A stretch of 64,000 bases of DNA from Cognaticolwellia aestuarii. Its GTDB lineage: Bacteria; Pseudomonadota; Gammaproteobacteria; Enterobacterales; Alteromonadaceae. The DNA lies in assembly GCF_002000025.1 (NCBI RefSeq), contig NZ_MUZV01000011.1:40343-104342 (forward strand), in the 5' to 3' direction. The position numbers and the translations under genes were made by a program. The notes beneath the pieces are model-generated. The model saw only the letters and a program-made list of their open reading frames with translations, did not search any database and was not told the DNA's origin. This document shows positions 26,643 through 36,058 of this stretch, one piece after another. How positions within the stretch are numbered: the first letter of the stretch is position 1; the number at the start of each line of letters is the position of its first letter.

Positions 26643-27143
26643 ATGATCATGCAGCAAAGTAAATTAAATAAGCGATTTTTCTCTCTATATTGGATTATGA
26701 GTGTCGCTGTCGTATTTAGCTCAGCACTTCACGCAGAGCAAAGCCAAACTTTAGATAGAGATCAGTGGTTAAAAGCGCGCTTTGGCGCACAGCATGACGC
26801 GCTTATTCCCGTTGTTGCCGTTGCAGATATGTTGTACGGCTGTCAGCAAGTCAAGCATGCAGATAAGAGTGTTAATGTTAAAAGTTTACTCACGAAGTTA
26901 GATAAAAACCATTTAGCTGAAAAGTTATTGGCCTGTCTGGCAGGTGAATCACCTAAGTCAGATGAGGCATTAAACTATGGTTTAACAGGCTGTTTTAATG
27001 AACAATTTGCACATTTACCTTTAGCAGAGAAACAGCAAAAAATGTTGTTGGTTGGTAAAGCTATTAATGGGCTTTCTAGAGCAGAAAGACAAAAAAGCTT
27101 TACGCAGTGTGTTACAGATCAAGCTATTCATTATTTGCGCTAA
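26643..27143 (+). CDS. Uncharacterised exported protein with four or more Cys
   Basis: 166 aa. A signal peptide (FFSLYWIMSVAVVFSSALHA) ends near residue 31, so the protein is probably periplasmic. The mature part is helical with Cys residues in YGCQQ, LACLAG, TGCFNE and TQCVTD, which could form two disulfides. It is divergent from the TlpA-like gene. AAGGTGAG about 9 nt before the ATG is a strong ribosome site. Its stop overlaps the convergent neighbouring gene by 4 bp. I do not recognise the family. Confidence 0.65.
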   Translation: MIMQQSKLNKRFFSLYWIMSVAVVFSSALHAEQSQTLDRDQWLKARFGAQHDALIPVVAVADMLYGCQQVKHADKSVNVKSLLTKLDKNHLAEKLLACLAGESPKSDEALNYGLTGCFNEQFAHLPLAEKQQKMLLVGKAINGLSRAERQKSFTQCVTDQAIHYLR

Positions 27144-27529
27144 TTTTTGCGTTTTTGTGGCTTTTTGTCACTAACAAAAGAGCTGGGTAGTATTTCTACG
27201 CCGACCATGCGGCCAACTTTTATCATAATAGGAATAGTGATAGGGGCAAAAGGTAAAATAGCAAAAACACCAATGCCAAGACCTTTTAAAATATCAACAA
27301 ACTGCTGGTTAGCAATACGCATTTCTTCGGCACTGGCATCACGCTTAGTGTAACGTTTGTAAGTACTTAACATTGCCTTGGTTTCTACTTTTTCTTGAGC
27401 TAGGGCAATTTTTACCTTCAACATTTGGCGTTTGAGTCGGACAATATTGCGCCTTTTACTGATACGTAAAACACGGATAGGTACTTTGTGGAAATGGCGC
27501 CAGACTCTCATTTGTATATTCTCCCACAA
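27140..27529 (-). CDS. Small LETM1-like membrane protein
   Basis: 129 aa. A very basic N-terminal half (residues 1-80, Lys/Arg-rich, helical) precedes a hydrophobic stretch (87-115) containing DILKGLGIGVFAILPFAP, ITIPIMIKVG and ILPSSF. The order polar helix, DI..., hydrophobic with a central Pro-Phe, IP(I/V), then LPSSF matches the membrane segment of LETM1-family proteins. The ribosome-binding domain that follows in LETM1 is absent here, so the protein is truncated relative to that family. Function unknown; ion transport would be speculation. The stop overlaps the convergent gene by 4 bp. Confidence 0.6.
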   Translation of the reverse strand: MWENIQMRVWRHFHKVPIRVLRISKRRNIVRLKRQMLKVKIALAQEKVETKAMLSTYKRYTKRDASAEEMRIANQQFVDILKGLGIGVFAILPFAPITIPIMIKVGRMVGVEILPSSFVSDKKPQKRKN

Positions 27530-28009
27530 TAACTGGTTAATGTAAGTAGTTAACCTGAACTCTGGATAAGCACCACTTGCTCAACCCGCCTTTTTAAGCC
27601 ATTATCTGCGTTAACACGTCGATAAATAGTTCGCTATTGATAAACGTTTTGCCTTGGAAATGGCATAAAATGAAGTATTGATGGTGTTTATTAGTGATGT
27701 TTAGCTTGCCATAGCATTTACTTTGCCGCTTAAGCTTTGATTCACTTGAATATCAAGCACTCATTATCCAGAGTTCAGGTTAGTTAATCAATAGCCATGC
27801 GATTATTCCTAAAAGCGCTACTTCTAGATATCTTGACTCCTCCCTATGATTAACTGTGTATCGAGCAACATAGTTGTATGAGAGTAATATTTCGCCAAAC
27901 ATAATTTGTAACAAATACTAGGGCACTGACCTAGAACAGTTTTTTATATTTTAGCCAATATGGCTTATAGTTAGAGTAATTTTAATATTGTGATAATGGA
28001 AGAAGTATT
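27530..28009. other. Intergenic region before ompR
   Basis: 480 bp with no gene. Its first half is the MITE-like element at 27551-27782. The remaining 227 bp before ompR are AT-rich and must hold the ompR-envZ promoter. GGAAGAAG lies just before the ompR ATG as the ribosome site. Confidence 0.6.
27551..27782. mobile_element. MITE-like element with 19-bp inverted ends
   Basis: TAACCTGAACTCTGGATAA at 27551-27569 is the exact reverse complement of 27764-27782, giving a 232-bp element with perfect terminal repeats. The outermost TA on each side can be read as a TA target duplication, leaving 17-bp ends, as in IS630/Tc1-mariner-type elements. No ORF is inside, so it would need a transposase in trans. 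The element sits between a small membrane-protein gene and ompR. The family assignment is inference; the inverted repeat is seen directly. Confidence 0.65.
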
Positions 28010-28738
28010 ATGGGACATGAAACGCCGAAAGTTTTAGTCGTTGATGATGATATGCGTTTACGTGCCTTACTGGAACGATATTTAGTTGAGCAGGGTTTTG
28101 TCGTTCGTAGTGCCGCCAACTCTGAGCAAATGGATAGATTACTTGAACGAGAGAACTTTCATTTATTAGTGCTTGATTTGATGTTACCAGGCGAAGATGG
28201 CTTATCTATTTGCCGTCGTTTACGTCAAAACTCTAATGATATTCCCATTGTTATGTTAACAGCGAAAGGTGATGAAGTTGACCGTATCATTGGTTTAGAG
28301 CTGGGCGCTGATGACTATATGCCAAAACCCTTTAATCCTCGCGAATTATTAGCGCGTATAAAAGCCGTTCTACGACGCCGAGTGCAGGAAGCTCCTGGCG
28401 CACCATCACAAGAAGAGAATATTATTTGTTTTGGGGATTATCAACTTAACCTTGCCACTCGTGAAATGGTTAAAGGCGAGGTCAATATGCCATTAACCAG
28501 TGGTGAATTCGCGGTATTGAAAGCATTAATAACCCATCCGAGAGAGCCATTATCACGTGATAAGCTGATGAATTTAGCCCGTGGTCGAGATTATTCGGCA
28601 TTAGAGCGCAGCATTGATGTGCAAGTATCACGCTTACGTCGTATGTTAGAGGAAGATCCAGCAAAACCTCGCTATATTCAAACCGTTTGGGGATTAGGCT
28701 ATGTTTTTGTTCCCGAAGGTAAATCTGTTGAGCAATAA
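28010..28738 (+). CDS. ompR: Response regulator OmpR
   Basis: 242 aa, the standard length. The receiver domain (residues 7-120) has VVDDDMRLR with the acidic pocket, phosphoacceptor Asp56 in LLVLDLMLPGEDG, MLTAKG and the conserved Lys in MPKPF. The winged-helix DNA-binding domain (about 140-236) ends with SIDVQVSRLRRMLEEDP and YIQTVWGLGYVF. It works with EnvZ, encoded 46 bp downstream, to control porin and envelope genes in response to osmolarity. The pair matches E. coli OmpR closely by eye. Confidence 0.95.
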   Translation: MGHETPKVLVVDDDMRLRALLERYLVEQGFVVRSAANSEQMDRLLERENFHLLVLDLMLPGEDGLSICRRLRQNSNDIPIVMLTAKGDEVDRIIGLELGADDYMPKPFNPRELLARIKAVLRRRVQEAPGAPSQEENIICFGDYQLNLATREMVKGEVNMPLTSGEFAVLKALITHPREPLSRDKLMNLARGRDYSALERSIDVQVSRLRRMLEEDPAKPRYIQTVWGLGYVFVPEGKSVEQ

Positions 28739-28784
28739 TTGTGCTTTCAGGTATACAAAAATAATCTTAATTTAGTAGAAGTAT

Positions 28785-30077
28785 ATGAAAATATTGCCAC
28801 GTAGCGCCTTTGGTCAAACGGTGTTATTAATTGGTGTTTTATTGTTAATTAATCAGGTTGTGTCGTTTATATCGATGTCGATATATATAATTCAGCCTAA
28901 TGCCCAACAGGTAAACCAGTTGCTGGCAAAGCAAGTTAGGGTTGTTTTTATTGACGTTGCGGATGAAGCTTTAAGCCCTGCCATGGGCGAAGCGTTTCAA
29001 CGTGAAACTGGCATTGGTGTCTATCGAGAGTCGGCGGCAATGAAACTTGGTTTGCAAGAAGCGGTTTATTACGCTTTTCGTTCAGAAGAAATGTCGAATT
29101 TACTGGGCGGGCCCGCGGAAGTAAGAATTTCTCAAGGTGATGAGTATCTTTTTTGGATTCGTCCGCCACAAGCTCCTGATTATTGGGTTAAAATTCCTAT
29201 TAACGGCTTAGAAGAAGAAAACTTTTCACCACTTATTGTGGTACTAATGATCCTAGGGGTTTTAAGTGTCATGGGCGGTTGGTTGTTTGTCAGGCAGCTT
29301 AACCGGCCATTAAGTGCCCTACAAAATGCCGCACATGATGTTGGCCGTGGTGACTTTCCTGAACCATTGACTGAGCGTGGTACTACTGAAATTGTTGCTG
29401 TAACGCGAGCTTTCAATCATATGTCAAAAGGGATTAAACAGCTTGAAGATGACCGTAATCTTCTCATGGCTGGGATATCTCATGATTTACGCACGCCGTT
29501 AACGCGTATTCGTTTAGCAACAGAAATGATTTCTGAGCATGATGATTTTTTAAAAGCAGGTATTGAGGGTGATATTGATGATATGAATAACATCATAGAT
29601 CAATTCATTGATTACATTCGCCATGATAGTAAAGATAAAGCTGAGCTAGGTGACATTAATGCTTTAATTGAAGAAGTTGTACAGTCAGAAAGCATTTTAG
29701 AGCGAGAAATAATTTTTACTGCTGAAGCATTGCCGAAAGTACCATTGCGCTATGTTGCAATGAAGCGAGCGCTAGCAAACTTAATTCAGAATTCATTACG
29801 TTATTCGAGCGGGAAAATTACTGTCGCGACTTCATTTGATAAGCGTAAAAGCGAAATCTGTTTTTGTGTTTGTGATGAAGGCCCAGGTATTCCAGAATTA
29901 GATATTGAGCGCTTATTTCAGCCGTTTACACAAGGAGATAAAGCACGGGGAGGCGAAGGCAGTGGTTTAGGTTTAGCGATTATCAAGCGTATTGTTGATA
30001 CTCACGGTGGTCGTGTGCAATTGTCTAATCGACCTGAAGGTGGTTTAAAAGCGAAAGTTTGTTTGCCGATCAGCTAA
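28785..30077 (+). CDS. envZ: Sensor histidine kinase EnvZ
   Basis: 430 aa, close to E. coli EnvZ (450). Membrane helices lie at about 12-34 and 148-167 around a periplasmic domain of ~110 residues. The HAMP domain (about 170-220) leads to the H-box [16 protein letters not shown] with His233, then the N-box [18 protein letters not shown] and [10 protein letters not shown] of the ATPase domain. It phosphorylates and dephosphorylates OmpR. It is co-transcribed with ompR and the unit ends at the strong hairpin terminator at 30214-30243. Confidence 0.95.
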   Translation: MKILPRSAFGQTVLLIGVLLLINQVVSFISMSIYIIQPNAQQVNQLLAKQVRVVFIDVADEALSPAMGEAFQRETGIGVYRESAAMKLGLQEAVYYAFRSEEMSNLLGGPAEVRISQGDEYLFWIRPPQAPDYWVKIPINGLEEENFSPLIVVLMILGVLSVMGGWLFVRQLNRPLSALQNAAHDVGRGDFPEPLTERGTTEIVAVTRAFNHMSKGIKQLEDDRNLLMAGISHDLRTPLTRIRLATEMISEHDDFLKAGIEGDIDDMNNIIDQFIDYIRHDSKDKAELGDINALIEEVVQSESILEREIIFTAEALPKVPLRYVAMKRALANLIQNSLRYSSGKITVATSFDKRKSEICFCVCDEGPGIPELDIERLFQPFTQGDKARGGEGSGLGLAIIKRIVDTHGGRVQLSNRPEGGLKAKVCLPIS

Positions 30078-30213
30078 AACTACTTTAATTAACTTGATGA
30101 AAAATAACGTTCTCAGGGAGAGCTTTCTAAGTGTAGTATTTTGGCAGTGCATACAGAATTCAGGGCAGGCTTGAAATTGCGATGCAATAATATTTTATGC
30201 GTTTTCAGACATT

Positions 30214-30243
30214 AAAAAACCGTCGTAACTACGACGGTTTTTT
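30214..30243. terminator. Bidirectional terminator between envZ and pckA
   Basis: CCGTCGT (30220-30226) pairs with ACGACGG (30231-30237) across AACT. Six A precede and six T follow, so the hairpin can stop transcription from both convergent genes. Confidence 0.93.
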
Positions 30244-30278
30244 GTTTTCAGTGGCAAATAGTATGCCTAGCCAGTGGG

Positions 30279-31889
30279 CTATACTTTAGGACCAGCATCA
30301 ACTAGTGATTGACCATTTTCAGTATCAGTAAATTTGTCAAAGTTGTTAACAAAGCGAGTAGCTAGGTCAACCGCCTTTTCATGCCATTGAGTTGATTCAG
30401 CATATGTATCACGTGGATCTAAAATCTCACTATTAACACCATCAATGCTTGTTGGAATGTCTAAATTGAATAATGGTAAAACTTGAGTTTCTGCATTATC
30501 AATTGAGCCATCTAAAATAGCATCAATAATGGCACGAGTATCTTTAATCGAAATACGTTTGCCTGTGCCGTTCCAACCAGTGTTAACTAAATAAGCTTCA
30601 GCGCCTACTGCTTGCATACGTTTGCGCAGTACTTCAGCGTATTGTGTTGGATGTAAACTTAGGAATGCTGCACCAAAACAACTTGAGAACGTTGGTGTTG
30701 GTTCAGTGATGCCTCGCTCAGTACCGGCTAGCTTGGCAGTGAAACCTGACAAAAAGTAATATTCTGTTTGTGCAGGCGTTAATTTAGCAACAGGTGGTAA
30801 TACACCAAAAGCATCAGCCGTTAAGAAAATAACTTTCTTGGCGTGACCGGCACGAGACACCGGTTTTACAATGTTATCAATATGATGAATAGGGTATGAA
30901 ACACGGGTGTTTTCAGTGTTTGAGTTGTCGTCAAAATCTATTTCGCCCTTTTCATTAACAACAACGTTTTCCAACAATGCATCACGGCGAATAGCGTTGT
31001 AGATGTCAGGTTCATTTTCTTTACTTAAGTTAATGGTTTTTGCGTAGCAGCCACCCTCAAAGTTAAATACACCATTTTCATCCCAACCATGCTCATCATC
31101 ACCAATAAGCTGACGTTTAGGATCTGTTGATAATGTTGTTTTGCCTGTGCCTGAAAGACCAAAGAAAATTGCTGTGTCGCCATCTTGACCGACGTTAGCA
31201 CTACAGTGCATAGAAGCAATACCTTTTAAAGGTAGTAGGTAGTTCATCATAGAGAACATACCTTTTTTCATTTCGCCGCCGTACCAAGTACCACCAATAA
31301 GTTGCATTCTTTCAGTTAAGTTAAATGCAACAAAGTTTTCTGAGTTTAAACCTTGCTCTTGCCAGTTAGGGTTGGTGGCTTTTGCACCATTCATAACAAT
31401 AAAATCAGGTTCGTAATTTTCTAATTCTGCATCGCTTGGGCGAATAAACATGTTTTTAACAAAGTGTGCCTGCCAAGCAACTTCTGTGATAAAGCGCACT
31501 TTTAGGCGTGTAGCTTCATCGGCACCACAAAATGTATCAACAACAAATAAACGCTTACCAGATAGTTGCTCAGTTACTAGGCCTTTTAAATCAGTCCATG
31601 TTTCTTGCGTCATTGGTTTGTTGTCATTTTTACCTTGATCTGACCACCAAACGGTATCACGGCTAGTATCATCACGAACGATATATTTATCTTTTGGAGA
31701 ACGGCCAGTAAAAATGCCGGTGTCTACTGAAACAGCGCCAAGTTCTGTAACTACGCCTTTATCAAAACCTGTGAGATCAGATCTTGTTTCCTCAGCAAAA
31801 AGTAACTCATAAGACGGATTGTAAACGACCTCAGCAACATTTGTGATTCCATATGAAGATAAATCGATTGAGTTTTCTAAAGCTGCCAT
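30279..31889 (-). CDS. pckA: Phosphoenolpyruvate carboxykinase (ATP)
   Basis: 536 aa, usual length 530-540. The kinase-1a P-loop reads [14 protein letters not shown], preceded by MHCSANVG and followed by IGDDEHGW, the metal-binding kinase-2 region. [13 protein letters not shown] near residue 60 is the substrate-binding RSPKDK segment. The enzyme converts oxaloacetate and ATP to PEP, the entry step of gluconeogenesis, in the cytoplasm. AGGAG precedes the ATG. The upstream spacer carries stacked inverted repeats (31982-32019) that may be operators. Confidence 0.97.
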   Translation of the reverse strand: MAALENSIDLSSYGITNVAEVVYNPSYELLFAEETRSDLTGFDKGVVTELGAVSVDTGIFTGRSPKDKYIVRDDTSRDTVWWSDQGKNDNKPMTQETWTDLKGLVTEQLSGKRLFVVDTFCGADEATRLKVRFITEVAWQAHFVKNMFIRPSDAELENYEPDFIVMNGAKATNPNWQEQGLNSENFVAFNLTERMQLIGGTWYGGEMKKGMFSMMNYLLPLKGIASMHCSANVGQDGDTAIFFGLSGTGKTTLSTDPKRQLIGDDEHGWDENGVFNFEGGCYAKTINLSKENEPDIYNAIRRDALLENVVVNEKGEIDFDDNSNTENTRVSYPIHHIDNIVKPVSRAGHAKKVIFLTADAFGVLPPVAKLTPAQTEYYFLSGFTAKLAGTERGITEPTPTFSSCFGAAFLSLHPTQYAEVLRKRMQAVGAEAYLVNTGWNGTGKRISIKDTRAIIDAILDGSIDNAETQVLPLFNLDIPTSIDGVNSEILDPRDTYAESTQWHEKAVDLATRFVNNFDKFTDTENGQSLVDAGPKV

Positions 31890-31981
31890 TGCGAATTCGC
31901 TCCTAAAAGTATGACGGTTTTTTAAATGAATAGTTTGGTGTTTCTGATTATGGGCGCCAATTTTAGGCGATTGTTGAGCAA

Positions 31982-32019
31982 AACGAAAGTTTTTTTTCTT
32001 TCGTTGTGAAAGTTTTCAC
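31982..32019 (-). promoter_or_regulatory. Stacked inverted repeats upstream of pckA
   Basis: AACGAAAG (31982-31989) pairs with CTTTCGTT (31998-32005) around eight T, and GTGAAA (32006-32011) with TTTCAC (32014-32019). A further half-like ACTTTCA follows at 32024-32030. All share a GAAAG/CTTTC core and lie 93-141 bp before the pckA ATG, so they look like a regulator-binding array. The regulator is not identified. Confidence 0.4.
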
Positions 32020-32212
32020 TGTAACTTTCATGTTTTTTTTGCTGAGATTTATAATATCCCTAGCGTTAAGTCAGTTTTTTATTTTGAATGAATTCGTTTT
32101 TTTTAATTATTAGTATTTAAAACATGGTGTTATGGTAATCTTAGGGTTGACCGAATGGTCAGGAAAATCACAAGTGAATGAAAGGAAAAAAGTTGAATAA
32201 AATTTAAGAAAT

Positions 32213-32270
32213 GTTTCGAAGTGATACGAATGAAAGCATATTTTTCATTCGTATACTTATCTATCGAAAC
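32213..32270 (-). promoter_or_regulatory. Nested hairpin just after mrcA
   Basis: ATACGAATGAAA (32224-32235) pairs perfectly with 32243-32254 around a 7-nt loop. An outer arm, GTTTCGA (32213-32219), pairs with TCGAAAC (32264-32270). The structure begins 10 bp after the mrcA stop on the minus strand but has no T-run, so it could be a terminator variant, an mRNA-stabilising end, or a protein-binding site. Confidence 0.45.
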
Positions 32271-32279
32271 TTTTGTTGA

Positions 32280-34847
32280 TTAATCGAATATTTCCCCTTC
32301 GTCATTTTCAACAGGGTTGCCACCATCAAGAATCTCGCTACTAATATCTTCGCTGATGTATTCCGTTGGTGCAGTGCCTAATTCAAAATATTCAAAACGA
32401 CTAGATTTATCGGTTTTTTTGGTTAATTTTCCTGAGGCTTTATCTATTCGGACTGACATCAGCGCTTGTGGTTGCTCAAAGGGCTCTACAGGTAGGCCCG
32501 CTAATGCTACTTTCATAAAGTTAATCCAAGCTGGCTGTGCCGACTTTGCACCAAATTCTTTACCTGTGGTTTGTTCTTTACCTAAGTTACTGTTATAGGC
32601 TGTTTGACCTAGATTACGGCTTGGATCGTCGAAACCTATCCAAGATGTTGTTACTAGTCTACGACTATAGCCTGAAAACCAAGCATCTTTTGCTTGGTTT
32701 GTGGTTCCTGTTTTACCTGCAATATCTCTGCGCTTAAGTTTACGGGCACGGTATCCTGTACCTTGCCAATACGGCTTTATATTCCAGTCAGCACCCCAAA
32801 TGGCAGAATTAAGTGCTTCTGTCATTAAAAATGCATTTTGTGCGCTTATCACTCGCTCAGCTTTATTAACAACTTTTGCTTTCAATGCCATATCTGCAGC
32901 ATTTTCATTATTACTTTCTGTTGCTACGTCCGATGTTATTGGGAAACTATCTTCACAGCGATCGCAAGCAATGGCTGGATTGGCTTGAAAAATCACTTTA
33001 CCGAATGAATCTTCGATGCGTTCGATTAAATACGGTTGTATTAAAAAGCCGCCATTGGCAAACGTAGCAAAACCAGTGGCAACCTCTAAAGGCGTTAAAG
33101 AAGCCGAGCCTAAAGCTAAAGATTCATTACGCGGTAAGTCATCTGGATCAAAACCGAATGAGGCCAAATAGGGGATAATTTTATCTAAGCCAACATCTCT
33201 GAGTAATCGAACCGCGATAACGTTTTTAGATTGCGCTAGTGCTAAACGTAAGCGAATTTCACCGTTGTAAACAGGCGGTGAATTTTTTGGACGCCAAACC
33301 ACACCGGAACTTCTGTCCCATTGATTTATTGGTGCGTCATTAACTATTGATGCCAGGGTATAACCACTATCTAAAGCTGCAGAATAAATAAAAGGTTTAA
33401 TATTGGAGCCTACTTGTCGTTTCGCTTGCGTTACGCGGTTGAATTGACTTTGAATAAAGCTAAAGCCACCCACGGCTGCTTTGATTGCACCGTCATCAGT
33501 CGCTAAAGATACCAGTGCTGAACTCACCTCAGGCAATTGGCTTAGCCGATAGCCTGTTGCTGATGGCGTGACCATAACGATATCACCCGTTTTAACGATC
33601 TCATGTGCAACCTTGGGAGCTGGACCTTGCTTATCATCGTTAAAGTAAGCTCGGGCCCACGACAACCCCTGCCACTCAATAACGATATCAGTACCGTCGG
33701 CTAATCTAACTTGGATAGAACGTTCTAATGTTTCAGTAACGACTCCAGGTACAATCGAATGGTAGCTACTTAAAGGCGCGAGAGCCTGTGCTATTTCATC
33801 ATCACTTATAGGTTCAGCTAGTATATTATTGGCATCGCTAGTTTGAGCAGAACTAAGTTGTTCGTCGTTTACTGGTCGTAAGCTAGCAAGAGGGCCGCGA
33901 TAACCATGACGTTGATCATAGGCAATAATATTATTAATAACTGATTGTTGGGCGGCATGTTGTAATTTTGATGTCACAGTAGTGAAAACTTTATACCCGC
34001 CGGTGTAGGCGGCTTCCTTACCAAAGCGATCAATCATTTCTTGATGTGCCATTTCTGCAATGTAAGGGGCATTTAATTCTATTTCCGCACCATGTTTTTC
34101 AGCCGTAATAGGTTGCTTGTTAGCCGTTAACATTTCTTGTTCGGTGATATAGCCGGCGTTATACATACGCTGCAATACCACCGTTCGTCTTTGCATTGCT
34201 CGATCTGGTCGGCTAATAGGGTTCATGGTTGATGGTGCTTTTGGTAACCCTGCTAGTACCGCTATTTGTGCTAAGGTTAGCTCTTTAACGTCTTTGCCAT
34301 AATATACTTGTGCCGCTGCGCCAAAACCAAAAGAACGATGGCCTAGAGATATTTTATTCATATAAAGGGCAAGTATTTCATCTTTGGTCAGCAGGCTTTC
34401 AATGTGAAAGGAGATGAATATTTCTCGAATTTTTCGGACATAAGTTTGTTCACGCGTTAAAAAGAAGTTACGCGCAACTTGCATGGTGATGGTACTTGCC
34501 CCACCTTTATTTTGGCCTGTTAATTGACCTAGTATAGCTCTACCCATACCGATAGGATCAACACCAAAATGTAGGTAAAAACGGTCATCTTCAGTGGCTA
34601 AGATTGCATTGATGAGCTGCTTTGGCATTTCATCTAACGTGAGAGGGATACGCTTCTTTTCACCAAACTGAGAAATAAGTTTACCGTCGGCGCTGAATAT
34701 TTGCATGGGCGTTTGCCATTGCAAATCTCGCAGAGAGTCAACACTTGGTAAGCTTGATCGCATCGATAAGTAGAGTCCAGCAAGAACCAGAATTCCAATC
34801 AATATCAATACAGAGCTTGCTTTTAACAGATTTTTTATAGAAAACAC
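32280..34847 (-). CDS. mrcA: Penicillin-binding protein 1A
   Basis: 855 aa bifunctional class A PBP. A membrane anchor lies at residues 11-30. The GT51 glycosyltransferase domain (about 55-230) has the catalytic Glu in ATEDDRFYLHFGVD, GASTITMQVARNFFL and KIREIFISFHIE. An OB-like insert (about 330-430) precedes the transpeptidase domain with SxxK in VGSNIKPFIY, the SxN-type motif SKNV and KTGTTN. It builds glycan strands and cross-links them in the periplasm. It is divergent from pilM, the usual arrangement in gammaproteobacteria. The C-terminal tail is acidic. Confidence 0.95.
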   Translation of the reverse strand: MFSIKNLLKASSVLILIGILVLAGLYLSMRSSLPSVDSLRDLQWQTPMQIFSADGKLISQFGEKKRIPLTLDEMPKQLINAILATEDDRFYLHFGVDPIGMGRAILGQLTGQNKGGASTITMQVARNFFLTREQTYVRKIREIFISFHIESLLTKDEILALYMNKISLGHRSFGFGAAAQVYYGKDVKELTLAQIAVLAGLPKAPSTMNPISRPDRAMQRRTVVLQRMYNAGYITEQEMLTANKQPITAEKHGAEIELNAPYIAEMAHQEMIDRFGKEAAYTGGYKVFTTVTSKLQHAAQQSVINNIIAYDQRHGYRGPLASLRPVNDEQLSSAQTSDANNILAEPISDDEIAQALAPLSSYHSIVPGVVTETLERSIQVRLADGTDIVIEWQGLSWARAYFNDDKQGPAPKVAHEIVKTGDIVMVTPSATGYRLSQLPEVSSALVSLATDDGAIKAAVGGFSFIQSQFNRVTQAKRQVGSNIKPFIYSAALDSGYTLASIVNDAPINQWDRSSGVVWRPKNSPPVYNGEIRLRLALAQSKNVIAVRLLRDVGLDKIIPYLASFGFDPDDLPRNESLALGSASLTPLEVATGFATFANGGFLIQPYLIERIEDSFGKVIFQANPAIACDRCEDSFPITSDVATESNNENAADMALKAKVVNKAERVISAQNAFLMTEALNSAIWGADWNIKPYWQGTGYRARKLKRRDIAGKTGTTNQAKDAWFSGYSRRLVTTSWIGFDDPSRNLGQTAYNSNLGKEQTTGKEFGAKSAQPAWINFMKVALAGLPVEPFEQPQALMSVRIDKASGKLTKKTDKSSRFEYFELGTAPTEYISEDISSEILDGGNPVENDEGEIFD

Positions 34848-34978
34848 AGAGAGATGCTCAATAAATGTTATAAAAATGACGTAATAATACTAGTATATCC
34901 TGTAAAAGCATGTAATAAATGTATTTATACGAATTTTATGCCTAATATTATAATAATAAAATGTTCTAGTAGGATTCT

Positions 34979-36058
34979 ATGTTAAGTAGTTTATGGAAAA
35001 AAAAGACCTCATTAATGGTGGGGATTGACATTGGTTCTCACTCTATTAAAGCTGTTTTATTGAGCCAAAACGATACTGGATATGTGCTAGAAACTGTCGC
35101 CGTTGAAGTTATGCCAAGAGGAGCGATTGTTGATAGGGAAATCCAGGATATTGAGGCGGTTGGTAAAGTCGTAGCAAAAATTAGAAAAAAGATATCCTCC
35201 TCAGTTATTCAAGCAGCATCTGCCGTTTCAGGCCAAACCGTTATCACGAAAATTATCTATATGGATGTTGCACTAAACGAACAAGAGCTAGCCAGTCAAA
35301 TTGAAATTGAAGCTGATAGTTTGATCCCTTACCCGCTTGATGAAGTTAGTTTAGATTTTGAAGCGCTCGATATTAATGAATCTGATCCAAGTAAAATTAA
35401 TGTTTTGCTCAGTGCCGCTCGCACTGAGTCTGTAGAGGCCAGAGTAGCAGCACTCGACGCTGGTGGCTTTGTAGCAAAAGTGATTGATGTGGAGTCCTAT
35501 GCTATTAGTCGAGCCTTTGATTTAACGTTGCAACAATTACCAGATGATGCAAGTGGTAAAATTGTTGCCACCGTTGATTTAGGTGCCACTATGATGCTTT
35601 TTTCCGTCACTGAGGCGAGCAATCATATTTACAGCCGCGACCAACTTTTTGGTGGTGAGCAATATACCCGTGCAATTGTTTCTTATTACAATAAATCGTT
35701 CGAAGAGGCTGAGCTAGCAAAGCTTACTAATGACTTACCGCCTAGCTACACTTTTGAAGTTTTAGCGCCTTTTCATACCATACTGGTACAACAAATCCGC
35801 CGCGCTATTCAGATGTTTTTGACGACCAGTGGTAAAGAAAAAATTGATTATCTGGTTATTTCCGGCGGCAGTGCCTTAGTGGAAGGAATAGAGCAACTAT
35901 TAACAGAAGAGTTAGGTATTCATACTGTTATAGCTGACCCTTTTTCAGGTATGGAAATTTCCAGTAAAATCAACCAAGAACAGTTAGCTAAAACAGCGCC
36001 TCGCTTTATGGTTGCAGCCGGTTTAGCATTAAGGAGTTTTGTTCCGTGGCATATATAA
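34979..36058 (+). CDS. pilM: Type IV pilus assembly ATPase-like protein PilM
   Basis: 359 aa actin-like protein. VGIDIGSHSIKAVLLS is the phosphate-1 motif, VATVDLGATMMLFSV the phosphate-2 motif and LVISGGSALVEGI the adenosine motif. PilM is cytoplasmic and binds the N-terminal tail of PilN, linking the cytoplasmic machinery to the inner-membrane PilNO complex. TAGGA precedes the ATG. It heads the pilMNOPQ operon; pilN starts inside its last codons. Confidence 0.95.
   Translation: MLSSLWKKKTSLMVGIDIGSHSIKAVLLSQNDTGYVLETVAVEVMPRGAIVDREIQDIEAVGKVVAKIRKKISSSVIQAASAVSGQTVITKIIYMDVALNEQELASQIEIEADSLIPYPLDEVSLDFEALDINESDPSKINVLLSAARTESVEARVAALDAGGFVAKVIDVESYAISRAFDLTLQQLPDDASGKIVATVDLGATMMLFSVTEASNHIYSRDQLFGGEQYTRAIVSYYNKSFEEAELAKLTNDLPPSYTFEVLAPFHTILVQQIRRAIQMFLTTSGKEKIDYLVISGGSALVEGIEQLLTEELGIHTVIADPFSGMEISSKINQEQLAKTAPRFMVAAGLALRSFVPWHI

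Larger units (their letters stand above)
31890..32279. other. Spacer between pckA and mrcA with several inverted repeats
   Basis: 390 bp without a gene. It holds the pckA upstream region (both neighbours are on the minus strand) and the sequence just after the mrcA stop. Two inverted-repeat groups are visible and listed separately: 31982-32019 near pckA and the nested hairpin 32213-32270 near the mrcA end. The DNA between them is AT-rich. Confidence 0.6.
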
